Shown piece after piece: positions 50,165-63,415 of a stretch of 64,000 bases of DNA. The notes beneath the pieces are model-generated. The model had not been told where the DNA came from. It saw only the letters and a program-made list of their open reading frames with translations, and ran no database searches. The stretch is from Luscinia megarhynchos. Lineage: Eukaryota; Chordata; Aves; Passeriformes; Turdidae. The stretch spans positions 84,260,858 to 84,324,857 of the forward strand of contig CM067565.1 in the NCBI GenBank assembly GCA_034336665.1, given 5' to 3'. Both the position numbers and the translations under genes were made by a program. Every line of letters begins with the position of its first letter. Position 1 is the stretch's first letter.

Positions 50165-50275
50165 CTGCGTGAGGTATATTTATGACTCCCCTCCCTGTTG
50201 CTCTGATATCTTCAAATCTCACAATATTTGTGCATTAATTCCCATAACATTCCTGTAGGTAAGGAGATTGCAAAC
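50165..50275 (-). mobile_element. Second MIR-like SINE fragment (more degraded)
   Basis: The + strand shows GATATCTTCAAATCTCACAA, then GCATTAATTCCCATAACATT and CCTGTAGGTAAGGAGATT. These are in the same order as the ATCTCAAAG, TTAAT, CTCACAACA, CCTGTGAGGTAGG blocks of antisense MIR-type elements. Similarity is weaker than in the other two copies. Confidence 0.5.
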
Positions 50276-51054
50276 AAGAAGCCCAGTTTTGGAGCCTCTT
50301 CATGCAACACGGAGCAGGATTTGGAAGGTGGGGAAAATGAGAAATTTCCAGCAGTTACAGGTACATCCATGAAAATTAACCAAATAACGTGATGTAAGTA
50401 GTTGGGCTATCTACAAGGTAAACAGCTAAATTCCTCTGGGTTGGGCTGTGCAAGAGTTCAGAGTAGATGATGACAGTGAGTCTTTATCACTTTAAAAATA
50501 TACCTGAACTTGCAACTAGAGCAGCCCTGATCCGAGACTCCTTGATACCGGATGGTTGGAGGCATAGGAAAATGAAAGTGTTCCAAGCACTGAGATTCAT
50601 AACAGGAAGGGGATATAAATGAAGGTTTGATCATCTGAGGTTTTAAACAGTGTTTAAATTCTGTCCCTAATTCCTCAACATGTGATTTATTACACATTAC
50701 TTTCAGGAATTACTAATCTCTCATAAAACAGCAGAAGGTACTGCTACAGGATACAGGATAAATGAAACAGCATCACTTTTCTGTTACTCAGAAAGCCTAC
50801 ACACTGATACAGGGTGTTCATACTTTCATGTCATTTTTGCCTAAATTTTTTGCTGTGACATTGATTGTACTCCAAAATGAAAATAATGGTTTTTTTCCCC
50901 CAGTTCTTCAAGCGTGATCTTCTAGGGGAGGCACCCTTGAGCAGAGTCCAGCAGGCTCAGCCAGTGTGCAGTCTGAGGCTGTTCTCTGCAGGAGGGTTGC
51001 AGTCTGGCAGCTGCAGCTGACAATTCCTCCTTCCGTGCCTGTCCCTGAGTCCTG

Positions 51055-51185
51055 ACAGTTGTCTTGGGCAAGCCTGGCCTCAGTTCTCCACGCTGTTCAA
51101 TGACAATAATTATTCATACTTACTTTGGGGAGTATAATTAATACTTGTAAAGCACTTTGAGATCCTTGGATGAAAGAGTCTGTTG
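51055..51185 (+). mobile_element. Third MIR-like SINE fragment
   Basis: The + strand reads GTCTTGGGCAAG, CCTCAGTTCTCC, AATGACAATAATTATTCATA, CTTACTTTGGGGAGTATAAT and TAATACTTGTAAAGCACTTTGAGATCCTTG in separate blocks. This is the sense order of MIR/CORE-SINE elements. The orientation is opposite to the two copies upstream. Confidence 0.7.
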
Positions 51186-53016
51186 ACAGACAAAATGCTT
51201 TTATGGTGACTGTCAAATTAAGGTCCTGTGAGCTTCCTCAGCAATTGAAGAGTTAATTAGCTCATGCCAGGAACCTGCCAGCCTCAGCAGAGACAGGGTG
51301 CTGGGTATGACAGTGCCCATCCCTGGCCTTTCCTTGCTGGGGCAGCTTTGGTGAAGGAACTCCTTCCCTACTCATGCTTCTTAGGAGAAAATGTCCTTGT
51401 AATGCACACATACACTTTGCCTCTTCCACCTGGTTGTGTTGTAACCATTTTCCTCTCTCTCCCTGGTGTGTATCCCACATCCCAGCTGGTGGGGAGCTTG
51501 GTGTCAAGTTCCTGCTGCCAGACCTAAGCCGGGTCACTTTTCCTCCACTCTTGAGGGGCACAGCTCATCCCCTAGACAAGGTAGTTTTATCCACAGGTCA
51601 GAACTTTCCCAGAGCAGCCTGGCTGGTGCTGGAGTGGCAGGCAGGAGGACAAGCTGAGCTCTTCAGGAAGGAGGTGCTGCCCAACTGGCAGCAGGAAACC
51701 AGCTCCGTTTCCTGGGCAGGTCCCAGCCTGGTAGGGCACACACGAGGAGGGCACCCGTGAGTAAACCCTGCACTCATCAGGCATGGCCACAGGTCTCTGT
51801 GTGCAGATAAGGGAACCCTGTGCCTCCCTTGGGGACCCCATCCTTGAGCACCACATGGGAAATCAGAAATTATTTTAACAAAGGGGAACTCAGTCATGGT
51901 TTGGTCAGACACCACAGTTGTACTCTCAAAGCTGAGATGAGCAAAAGGCTACAACATAGCTTCCCCTGGCAACCTTTGCCCTTCCCACATCAATACAGCT
52001 TTGGGTGGGCAGCACTCGGGAGTGGTGCCTGCAGACCCCACTTGTGTGGCTCACACAAGGCTGAAACAGCTCATGGAAAGCACATCAGCTGCTTTATGGG
52101 CAAAACTTCACACCCAGAGGAGTCATAGTGCTTGTACTAGTTCAGCTCAACAAGGGTCTGCAGAGGGCCAAAGTTATTAAAGCCCTGGGATGACTTGTGA
52201 GAAAACAGGAGCTGTCCTTGCCAGAACAGCCATAGAGAGGACAAAATCCAGGGTGGGTGGCAGCAGCTGGGCTCCCTGATTCGCAGTGCATCTCCATCAG
52301 CATCAGCAGCTTTCACTGCTGCTCCAGCCTGGCTGGACAGCACTGCCCCATTCCCCTCTGCCTGTGTGGAGGGGATGAGAGTGGCTGTGTTTGCACAGGT
52401 GATGGCAGCTGTTTACCCTCTGTGTCCCTCCCTCTCTAGCGGGCTGCTGGTTTCCTTTCTCAGCTCTCAGGGTGCACTAAAGCAGCCTTGTGCTGCCTGT
52501 GTCCAGCACCACCAAGCCTGCCTGCCTCTGGGCTCACAGCTTTCCTGTCACACAGCTTCTGCTTCATGCCATGGCAGAGCATGGTGCCTTCTCTTCCTGC
52601 ACAGACCATGGGTGTCCCCAGCAAATGTGTTCCTCAGGGACATCTTCCAGCTGAGCACAGAAAGAGGCAAAAGTATTTAAGAACATAAAGTGCAAATCTG
52701 GTACTCAAAGTCCTTCTTTCTGACCAGCCTTCACCTGGGAAAAATCCCCAAAGAAAATCATACATTCCTCTCCCCGGGTGGGAAATGCTGCAGTTTGACT
52801 CATGGGATTTTAGACAGCGCTTCCCATGCGCACGTTTACCAAAAGGCAGCAGCTTGTGCCCCAGCTATTTGCCCTTTGAAGCAGCCTGGGGAAGGGAACG
52901 TGAAGGTTTCTTAGAACATTAAAAGTAGTAGTGAAAGTCACAGGGCCTTTTTCCTTTATAGAATCGAAGGCGAATTTGAGCAATAACCCTTCTGATGTCT
53001 CCAGGGGGAGGAGATG

Positions 53017-53356
53017 TGACGTCTTGAGGTAAACCACACATCCCGTAACTACCACTGTGCCATTCGCGAGCGCTGCCTCACTGCACAAGTGGCAGAATTG
53101 CTTTTCAGCAAAAGTCACCACGTCTTTGGAGGGGAAGAGTTCCAGTCAGAGAAAGGCCGGGTGGCGGGGAGAAAGAAAACCCGACCGCAATAAAGCAGCC
53201 ATTGAACCTGAAAGGAAAAAGACGTCAGCATCTCCGGCAGGGGCTCTCCTTTTTTCCTGGTATATCCGTGAACCATAATTATGTGGAAAGAACTCGTGGG
53301 TGGGATTGGCTTACTTACTGACAAGATGAACTTTCTGAGCTAATGCCGTGACGTTG
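53017..53356. promoter_or_regulatory. Cluster of CRE-like sites (candidate enhancer)
   Basis: TGACGTCT occurs on the + strand at 53017-53024 and on the minus strand at 53220-53227, and TGACGTTG lies at 53349-53356. A RUNX-like AACCACA lies near 53032. TGACGT-type sites hold a CpG and are rare in ordinary vertebrate DNA, so three in 340 bases about 10.6 kb upstream of a CpG-island promoter is notable. Enhancer function is inference only. Confidence 0.3.
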
Positions 53357-56300
53357 TGAGGGGAGAAGGTTGGGCTCACCCGCCTCGTGGGACCTGCGGG
53401 CTCAGGGAGGTGCTCAGAGGGGAGCACGCACCTGCACGTGCTCAGCAGCTTTCCTCCAAGGGATGGGGTCGAGGCAGAGCTGGGGGCGAGGCTGCTGCCT
53501 CCCAGCTGGGTGAAAATTCAGGAACAGATGGTCGAGGAGAGCAGAGGAAAAATCTGGGTGCTGTGCATGTTGAGCTGCATCCCATTTACTTTACCAAGAC
53601 CCTGGAGGGGTGCAAAGCTCAGGCAAAGGACAATTTGGAGCTCCTGAGTTCCTCAGTGATTGAAAGGTGTGCAGGGACTTAGGGAGGAGAGCCTGAAGGA
53701 ATGCTGGTGCTGAGGGCTGAGGGATGAAGACAGGAGGACTCTTTCTGCAGAGTTTGTGCTCTGCAGAATTTGAGGTGAACAGTGCAGTTGGTTGAAATCC
53801 TAAATCCCTCTGAAGTGACCTGGTTGGGACCCACAAGAAGGAAACTGGAGCCAGCTGAAGGGAGTTGAGGATGTTGAGCACCTTGGGGTTGAGCCTGGAG
53901 GCAGATGCAGTGCTGCCCCAGCTCTCCCATGTTCAAATGTTAGGAAGGTGGCTGCTGAGAGCCCAGCTGAGGGTTGGACCTTAGGAGAGCTTCTCAACCC
54001 CTTGCTAGGTCATCTCCACCCCTACCAGTCTAAATAAACATTACCATAACAGTGAGGTGGCCGAGGAATGACTGTAGGCAAGGTCTGAGGTGTGTACCTG
54101 GTCTCTCTCCAAGTCTGTGACTGAAATAGAAGTCTTGGTATATCTGCAGCTGAGGACTGAGGTGTGCTGTCCAAGTCAAGTAAGAATATACAGCTCCAGG
54201 AATGGCACGGGTTAGGTCTTTGCTGAGGAAGCCTTTCCACCACTGCTTGCACTAAAGGTTGCTTTTTGGTTCTTTAATTATCTCTTCTGATCTACAGGTT
54301 TTGGTCCATTGTTGTCCCTTCTCATTACTGTTCTTCAAACAAGCTGGCAGGGGAAAAATGTGACCATTCATTACACAGATACAAATCTAGGTCTTGTCAG
54401 CATGTCTCTGGTGGAGCAGCATGGGGATCATTGTTTACCTGGCCCTAAAAGCTAGAATAGCCATATTTCTAACATTACTGCACTGAATGGTGCTCCCTGA
54501 CACTTTTCTCCTGTCTGCAACCACCAAGCACTGCAAGGAGAGGGGATCCCTCCATCATGCCAGGGGGACACACCACTGGCACTGCCAGATGTTCCTGCTG
54601 CTTCTTGACCCACAGCCACCGGCAGTGGGACTGGCAAACACATCCATGTGTCTGATATGCTAATGCCCGTGTTTACAGGCTCCCTGAGCCAGCGAGTGCT
54701 GGGATGTTTAGGTGGCTGAACCTCCTCCTGTTGTTTTAAGGATTCTGGCAAACAGTCAAGAACAAAAGCTAAGACAGCCAGTTCCCGTTTGCGGGCACGT
54801 CCCTACATTTCAGTGTGGCAAACCTTGTGATTTAGCAAGCCAGAGCCTTCTGCCCCGGGGCTGTTAAAAGCTGCGCTTTTTAAAAGAAGAAAATAAGAAA
54901 ACAAACCTGTCACGACTTCCAAGAATATTAGAAAAACACCAACATGGATGGGCTGCAAGACTGGGACCAGGCTTTCATCAATGCCTCCAAATAGGGGTTA
55001 CTTGCAGGCTGTGAGGCTTTTTAAAAAGCTCCCATGAGCTTTTTGTTCGGTCTTTTGACAAGTTTGTCCTTAAAGAGAAAGGAAGAAAATACCAGAGGCT
55101 TTTGCTGCACTCCTGAATACTGCTTCTTTCTGTTACTGTTTACTGCTTTTCTCCCCAAAGGTGGGTACCCCATGTCTGAAGTGGAAAATGTTTGCTCACG
55201 GGACAGGGTTCATTGATGGAAACGGACACGTGTGATCAATCTAGAGCAATACTTTCCACTCCTGCAAGCAGTGGCCGTGGCTGGTGGGAGCCTGAGCCTG
55301 ATGTGCTGTGTCTCCTCCCCAGGAGCAGCCCCTGGCATGGGCTGAGCAGGTTCTCACATGCCAGGTCCCATGGGCTCACAGCTGGGCACATGTGCATGTA
55401 GGCGTGTGCACGTGCATGTCCCCTCCACAGAAATCCCACAGGTGTTTGTGCCAAGGCAGATCCACTGCCCAGCTGGTTCCTTGGTCCCGGGGCTGCACCA
55501 GGCTTGCAAGGAGCAGCCAAGGGAAAACTGGCAGTGCCTCTGCAGTGGTCCCAGGCTGCCTCAGGAGGATGCAGCCGTCAGCTGGTGGGCTGCAGGAGAG
55601 GACCAAACCTCTATGTTGCTGCAGTTTCCAGCACAGGGTCACAATCCCAAAGGCAACGTGCATGAATTGCCTCCTGCCGTGAGTGGTGACATTGCATGGA
55701 AGGAGAGCAAACCACCACTTCTCTGGGGTGCTGGGTGCAGCAGAAATGTGGCTGGTGGTGGTCTTGGACCCCTGACCCTCACAATGACGTGGTAAGCTGA
55801 CCTTGGAGACAGCCTGGTGGCCTTGCACCCGCCTGGGTGATCTCTGCCTGTCCTTTTCCTGCAGCTGCTGGGTCTTCCTGCTTCCTGCTCCCAGCCCCAG
55901 CCTCGGGCATCGCAGCTTGTCGCAGCCTGTGCCGGGGCTGCTGCTGGCGGCCGAAGGGCAGCAGAGACTGAGCAGAGGGGACCTGGCGCTTACACCTGGC
56001 TTTTGGCTGTCGCTTTGTGTGCAGCCAACACCGGGGCCAGCTCTGGGAATGAAGGGGAGAGACTGGCCCCGAGTACCTGGCTGTGCATGTCAAACCAGGC
56101 ACCTGAAAATGAGAATTAAAAAAAAAAAAAAGCCAAAACCAAACGCAGGGAGTCTCCCTGAATCTGTGCACGAAGGTGTGGGTAGGAGAGAGATCTGTGT
56201 CCTGGCACCCGGCTGCAGGGCTGGTACCCAGAAATCCAGAGAGCAATCTTCTCCTTTGTTTTACAAATAAGTATTGCCTTTGGGAGCAGGATCAGTTGTA

Positions 56301-56473
56301 ACATATTTATTGCGAGAACGAAAGACAAAAAAGCGAAGTTCTCTGCCAAGAGCAAGTGGAATGGGCATGCTTTTTAAAGAACTACCACAAGACTGATTAC
56401 TTTTCCAAGTAATTAAACGTTGTGAAAGGTTGTTAACGTGCCGATAATGGACAGCTTTGCAAACCGCCAGCAC

Positions 56474-56565
56474 AGCACGATGTGGCAGAGGACAGACAGC
56501 ACGATGTGGCAGAGGACAGCACGATGTGACAGAGGACAGCACGATGTGGCAGAGGACAGCACATT
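56474..56565. repeat. 20-bp minisatellite, about 4.3 copies
   Basis: The unit AGCACGATGTGGCAGAGGAC is at 56474 (followed by AGAC), then head to tail at 56498-56517, 56518-56537 (one G to A change) and 56538-56557, with a partial copy after it. It sits just before a short CpG-rich stretch at 56570-56640. The minus-strand ORFs with repeated SATSCCPL-like peptides come from this repeat and are not genes. Confidence 0.9.
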
Positions 56566-58666
56566 AGCAGAGCGCGGGGCTCCGCAGCGCCCGGGGCTGG
56601 GTGCGCCCGCAGGGACCGGCCCGGCGCGGTGCCCAAAGTTCTCTGTGCCAGCTTCACCCTGCAGCTTTGGGAGTGCTCTTCCATCGCATCCCTCTCTAAA
56701 CACCTTTCCCTGCAGCCTGGGACTGCACTGGCTGGTCCCAGCTCCTGAGGAGCTCCTGAATTTCCATCATAACCCCAGGATCACATCTTAGCCAGAGGGA
56801 TGTAGGTGGGCACTTGTTCAGAGCAAGCACCTCCTGGTCCTGCCCTGAGACCTCAGGTGGGGAAATCCTGCTTTTCCCTTGTCTTTCTGTACACAGTAGG
56901 GAGCGGAAAAATGCAGAGGAAAGGAAAGAGCAGAGCATGGTGGAAAGATTCAATAACATCCTGGGTGGGAGCACCCTTATAATCCTCCAAAAACTAGCCC
57001 AGCATTAAAAATAGTTGGTAGGTTTTCCTGGACTCGGTGTTGGTGTTGACGTAATATCACGCATTGCTTTAAAATAACTCAGAGTGCCTTTGATACAGAC
57101 TGTATGTAACTCAAACTTCTGGGTCATTCTTGAGAAGAAAGATCCGCGCTAATGTCTTTACAAATAATTTGATGGGTGAAGGTGCGGGTGTTAATGTCTT
57201 TGAGATGGGTCTTAATGTCTCTGCTAACTTTGGGCAGCAGGTTTGTTGCAGAGCCCAGATAGCTTGGGTCCTGAAAAAACAAAGGTCTGCACAAGCCTGA
57301 ACCACTGAATTTTGGTAGGTTCAAGGGGGGAATATGTGCTGGGCGGTTCGGGAAGGCTGTACCTTCCTGGTACCTCAGCCAGTAGGGAAAGGAAAAAGGC
57401 AACATGCGGCCGGGAGTGTAGGATAAAAGGAGGCTGCGCCCTCCAAAACATCGAGAGAGAAAATCCAGCCGGCGTGTGTCCCGGTGGCCTCTCTCTTTAT
57501 TCGAATCAAGTTCAAGGACGCCTCTGTCTTTTTTCGGACATAAACCTCTGGCATTTGTGGATTTTCCTGACATTCTGCTGCTTTCAAAAACCCCATTCTG
57601 CATTCCTGAGCAAGCCAGGAGTTGACTGCAGGAGGTGTTTAGACCAGGACTTTAAGGTAACACTACATTATAGCAATCTTCACCTCACGTCCCAGAGAAT
57701 CTGGCGAGTACTCATGGAACTCCAGTGTTATCAGACTCCAGGCAGCCACTCTGCAGTGTGAGCAACCTTTCAGCTTCATGATGCCGCCAGAAAGATGTCC
57801 GAGGCAGCAAGAAGCTGAAAGCCAACCACTCCATGCTCCAAACTGGCTTATAATGTGGTAGCCAGCTTGGAATCACCGGGCTCACGGAGACCTGTGACCT
57901 GCAGGGGACCTCAGCCAAACGGGAATGCCACCACGCTGCTTGCCGGAGTGAGGCCGCACACATCTGGGTTTGGTGACACACATTGGGGCACGGTCCTGTG
58001 CCACCCTTTACAGATGGATTGCTGGAGCAGAGCCTCTCCTGGGTGGCAAGAGAGGAAGAAACTCCTCCCAGGCGCTCAGATGCGTCCTTGGTCCATTTTC
58101 AGTTCCAAATGCCCACATTCCCAGAAAGCATCTCCTAACGGATGTTTCTTTTCCAGGGATGCCAGAGGACAAAGTGGCTCAGGAAGATGGAAAGAGGCAC
58201 TGGATTGCACGGACACCCACGGGGTGGAGACGAGCCAGGCCATGCAGGGACACCAGCCAGCTCCAGTGCCGCTGCCCGGACTGGAAAGGCTCTCTCTCCT
58301 TCCAAGGTTTCCAGCAGTGCACTGGTCGCTATGGCAGGAGACAGAAAGGACATTTCACAGGTTCAGTCAACAAATAAGTTTTACCTTTGAGTTTCAGCAG
58401 ACTCCCTCCCTGAAACCCCACCACTGCCTGGAGCCGTGTCTGCAGGCGCTGCGCTAATCAATATTCCTTGGTGGGGAAAGCAAGTCTCACTTATTGGCCA
58501 CAAATTCCCCCGAGTGCTTGTGTCAAAGTCTGTCATGTCAGCTGAAGGCAGGCTTACCAGCAGAAAGGTCAAACTGCCTCAACCAGATCTGAGCTCAGCC
58601 ATTAACTCCCGTGCGCTTATCTGCCTGCCGCTATCAGGAGAACGATCTGTGTGCACTGCACACCTC

Positions 58667-58693
58667 GCTCCTCCTCCTCCTCCTCCTCCTCCT
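58667..58693. repeat. (CTC)n trinucleotide repeat
   Basis: About nine CTC units. It makes a poly-Leu, signal-peptide-like run in one + frame, which I judge accidental. Confidence 0.85.
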
Positions 58694-61600
58694 GGGTGCT
58701 GTGCTGCCAGGGAGCGCTTTGGTGAGGCTGAATCACTCAGGCAGGAGCAATGAGCTGTCTGATAAGCTCAGCTGGGCGATCCGCTTGGCCTGCACCACGT
58801 GTGTCAGGGAATGACCTCGGAAGCTCTCAGAGCATGGATACTCGGAGTCCATCCCACCATCCCAATTTCACAGGGCTCGGTGCTTCTCACCAGCACTGCT
58901 GTGCCTGGTCCTGCTCGCACCTGAAATGGCACTTAGGTAAGAAGCCCTCAGCATCCCTCAGCTGAGCTGTGGGGCACTGGCAGGGGTGGGATCTGCTGCT
59001 CCCAAGGTAGTTTCTCAGTCCTTTCCACTGCTCTGACACAAGAAAATGTGACTGTGAGGCCCTGGTCACAAAATAAAACAAGAAAATATTCAAGTCTCTT
59101 ACCAGGCAGGACAATGGGGAAAGATCCAGGTCCAAGCTCTGTGGGGCAGGGCTCCCATCCCCTAAAAGACCTCTTGCTGGGTCTGTGCTGGTAGCACTCC
59201 CTGGGATGTTTTGGAGAAGTCCCTGGGCTGCAGAGTGGATGAGCCACATTGGGCCTTTGGCTCCTGGGACCAGAGGTGGTGTCTCTGCAGGAGGCAGGAG
59301 CGGGACAGGCTCTCACGCTGCTGAAACAGGTTTGGAGCTGGGCAAACAAACACAAGCACCAAGATAACACTGCTCATCTTGTGCCAAGAGGTGTCTAGAG
59401 CTAGACTCGTGGGATCTCCATTCCCATCTCTCACATCCCATGTACTCTGGAGTGAGCTTGTTCATTCCTAGGCAGGGATCTCCTGGAGCTGTTTTCTGCT
59501 TCCCCACAACAGCAAAATGCCATAAACTGTGTGTTCCCAATCCATATCTTGCACCTGCTGCTCAGTAGGTTGGTAGGATCTTTGTCTGGGAGCACATTAA
59601 GAAGGCTGAAGCCATTTCTGGCTTGGCCTTGTTGGTGTCTGGGATCTCTGCAGAGCTGACCCTGTGGGAGCCAGCAGGACCTCTGGCTGCTGCTCCCACA
59701 CTATGGCCATGCTGCCAGTCTGACCAAGCAGTGCCAGGGATGTCCAGTGCCCATCCTGCTGCAGGACTGCCCTGCTGCTTCCCCACCTGTATCCCAGGCC
59801 CTCAGCACCACCTAACCCAGCTTCAGAAAAGGGAATAGAACCACAGCATCTGGCTTTGTCCTGGGTTCTCATTTGCTCCAGGACAGGAAAAGAGTTATAT
59901 GATGCCCATCACATCACCTGGCAGCAGTAAGAGTGGCAGCACGGGTGTCATCACCCTGGACTGGATGGCAGCACTCATCCTGCTGGGAATGTGGGGCAGA
60001 GCCAGCTGCCTGCTTGAACACAGGGGCAGTGTGGCTGCAGTCACCTGAGAGCAATTGAGGGGAGTGCCTCCCTGCCCTAAAGATATTCTGTGCTGCTGGA
60101 GGGAGGCCCCATGGCCCCATGCCATGGGGTTATCAGCAGGAGAGAGAGCTCCAAACCCAGCACAATAGTCCGAGAGGACATGGGTAGGAGAAGCTCTGTG
60201 CTTGGCAAAAAGTATTTCAGGAACCACATCCAGAAGCCCTTTGAAGGAGAAAACCTCCATTCTCCCTTGGATATGCTGGAGTATTTAATAAATAACTGTA
60301 ATTAAGCATGAGGTGGTAGCTTAAGAGCTCGTTCCCAGAAGTTAACATCAAAACACTTGCTCTTAGCACTTAAAGAGACAATATGAAAGCAGGCTTCACG
60401 AACAGATGAAAGTAGAATAGTCAGGAAGGGCTGAGAGCTCTGCATATGTGTACATTGCTTCTCCAGAGAGCTCGAGGAAAAGGTCCCAGCAAGCAAGAGT
60501 CACTTGTGTAATAAGGACGGAGAAAGCACCAATCTGCAGGGAGGTAGGTAAAACAGGACATGGGGAATTGTATGGGGAGAAGAGGTGTGTGATCAGTCTT
60601 AGGTTGTCCTGCAGCTCCCCACTCCCACCGGTGTGCAGCAGCTTCAGTCCCAGCTCTCCTGCAGCCACCCCTCTGTCCAGGAGCTCCCCTTTCCCCTGCA
60701 GGAACAGTCACAGCACATCCGAGCTCTCTGACACTGGCAATACACGTCTAAGGTGAAGTGATTACTGCAGGCTTCTTCACAGAACGTGTCTTAAGGGTTG
60801 GAGGAAGAGCAAGGAGGAGGAGAATCGCGGCTGCACATTTGTAAAATTGGAAATCGATGATCTTGCCCTCGGGCAGGTGGCACGGTGTGGCTGGTGCAGC
60901 CCGGCGCTGGGGATGCTGGAGAAGGAGGTGCTTACTGCTGGCTCTGCCTGCTTGCCGCTGCAAAGTGCCCTTATCCTCTGCTCCCGTAAAAACTCCGTGA
61001 AAAGCATTCCCAGGTCTAGGTTTCAGTCTCCTAATTGTTGCCGAAATCGAGAAGCATGAGGAGCCAAGGTCTCATTTGCCTTACAATGATCCTCTCCTGC
61101 CCTGGAACCTGGGCTGGTCTTAATTTGTCTTTGGTTCAGGCAAGAATGGACTAGGCAGACGTACATGTTATCTCTTGTTTTTTGGAAGCAGGGAGCCTAT
61201 TGCACAACACAGCTTGGTCTGGATGAAGATTAAAAATGCGTGTGTCTGGGGTACTGAGAGCCAGGCTAGTCTGAGTTCCTTCAATCCAAAACAACAAGAA
61301 GTATTACAAAGGACTGATATGGGAATGAGGAGACTCAATAGGATGGAATATTTTTTGCCAATGGGATGTACCAATCCCTTCTGTACGTGTGAGCCTGTCT
61401 TAGCCAGAAGGGGTTTGTGCTCTCAGGGCAGAAGGAGCTGCAGTGGAGTCAATGTAAATACACGGTAAAGCTTCAGCATCCCGTCTGATGGGTGTGGGTC
61501 AGGAGCTTTCGGAGGGCAGGGTGGTGCAGGTCCAGCTGTGGCAGGGAGGATCATCACCCCACGGGAGCTGAGGGCTTGGCCTCAGGTGTGTTCAGCTTCC

Positions 61601-63084
61601 TGAATTTCTGACAGGGCTTCTAACCTGTGGATTTACAAGTGTCAACTAATCACAGCCACATTAGCTGCAGCCAAATATTAAAACAGCCCCTGAATGTCGT
61701 TTCAAACAAGCTGTTCCCAGACTAGTCTCATGCAAATTTGGCAGGACAGGATAGATGTGCCAGAATTACGTTGGGATAAGGTTTGAAAACAACACTCAAA
61801 ATGAGCTTGAGCTGTAACAGGAGGAGGGCAGGTAGTTTAGGCTTTAATGAACTGCTGAAGAAAAAGTGTAGAAACAATTCTAGGAGCAGGGATGGAGAAC
61901 ACTTCTCTTTTCCTCTTGCAAAACGCCTCAACACTAACGCTCCAGCACCCCCATCTTGCTTCCCTGTTTCTGGCTGTCACTCTTCCCCTACACCAGATAC
62001 TTTTTAGCATTTTTTTGCTGCTCAGCAGACTGGATTCTACAAGCCTACCAGCCTGACGTGAGACAGGACCGGAGCCAGGCTTGGAGAGCTCAGGTGATGG
62101 CAGTGGTTCCTAACATCTGGTACGCCCCCAGCCAGCAGCGTCCTCCACCTGAGGGGGAGGCAGAGCCAAGGGTGGTGACCAGCCAAAACCCAGCCACGGC
62201 TTTTGTGACGTTTATTTATTTCGATGGCTGTTTTACCCTTTCTCTCTTCATCTCCTGACAACTGCACCTGATTCCTCTCACATCTTGAACTGATTCTCTT
62301 TCCAGCAGAAATAAGCATGTGCAGATCACCTGCCACCCAAGGGGAGAACCACATCGCAGCCTCACTGTGCCTGCTGGAGCACCTCTCCCCCTCCCCACCC
62401 GCACTCCTAATGCTGTTCCAGTTGGAAACACGGGAATATTTTTGCCGCCCTGTCCCCACCTCCCCCAAAGTCAGGTGCTGCCTGAAATAGGCCAGCTAAT
62501 TTGGAGGGAGAATTTCAATTGCCTGAATAATGAAGGTGCTGAAAACTAAACTGCATCGGCAGGAATTTTAGTCCCAAATTCCTGTGTCAGTGCTAAAAAA
62601 CAACCGAGTTCTGAAGACTTAGCCCCCATGGGTGCTTCATTGCAGAGCTCCAGGGTTGAGGTGGGTGCTGCTTCTGCCTTCCAAGGAGCACAGTGTGAGT
62701 GGAGGAAAGTCCACTGCTTTCAGATGGGCTCCTGTGCGAAAATACTTTGTCTGTGACACAGCTTAGATGGGATTTTATGGCTTGAACTCAGATGACTTCT
62801 CCCTCCCTACCAGCAAAAATAACTTGCCCAGCGCTGTCAAATCCTCCGGGGGGTGGAAAGGAGACACTTGATGTCTAGGAGTCATCTAGAGATGGCTGTG
62901 CTCTGTCTGCTTCTGCCACCTTCCAGCCCGTGCTAGGCACTGACCTGGCAATGCCAGAGCCACCCGCCGCGGGCTGGTTCAGTCCCGGTCCCACGAGTTC
63001 CCAGGGCTGTCATCTGATGCTCCTGTGACATACTCTGCTTTGGAGACCTAGAGTGGCTCTGCAGATCCCAGCGGGATGGAGGAG

Positions 63085-63415
63085 TCCACTTAAAAAGTAA
63101 AAATAAATGTAAAAATTAAATTTTAAAGAAAATGAAAATAAGAAAAAAATGTAAGAATATATATAAAATTTTAATAATAATAAAAATTTAAAATGAAAAG
63201 TAAACGGGAAAAATATTTTTAAATTAAAAAGAAATGAAAAAATAGTAACGCCCAATATTAGTAAATAAAAGAAAAATGTAGTTAATGAAAAGAAATGAAG
63301 ACTGCAGAAGTAATAACCACGAAAATGCAAATTGAACAAAACAATAGAAATATAGACTATTAAAAACCAAAGAACCAAAAATAAAATACAACTAGTTTAA
63401 CAATGCCGTAAAAAC
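63085..63415. repeat. Low-complexity A-rich block
   Basis: About 330 bases are strongly A-rich on the + strand, with AAAAT, AATAAT and GAAAA type words and very few C residues. It lies directly against the CpG island. No gene is present: the 122-codon Phe-rich ORF on the minus strand is a product of the composition. Low-complexity A tracts disfavour nucleosomes, so it may help keep the promoter boundary open. Confidence 0.85.

Larger units (their letters stand above)
41001..63084. other. Intergenic region, GC-richer part, between BABAM2 and the inferred FOSL2
   Basis: From about 41 kb the sequence is clearly richer in G and C. It holds many overlapping ORFs of 60-200 codons on both strands, none with a recognisable domain, consistent splice sites or family match. 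Recognised items are listed separately: three MIR-like fragments, a CRE-like cluster, a 20-bp minisatellite and a CTC repeat. AP-1 consensus sites occur at 41998, 46165, 48405 and 52796. I find no supportable protein gene. Regulatory elements of the downstream gene are likely but not proven. Confidence 0.6.

Noticed and set aside
58611..58814. Small ORF with a poly-Leu, signal-peptide-like start
   Set aside because: The Leu run is the translation of the CTC repeat at 58667-58693. There is no downstream mature domain.
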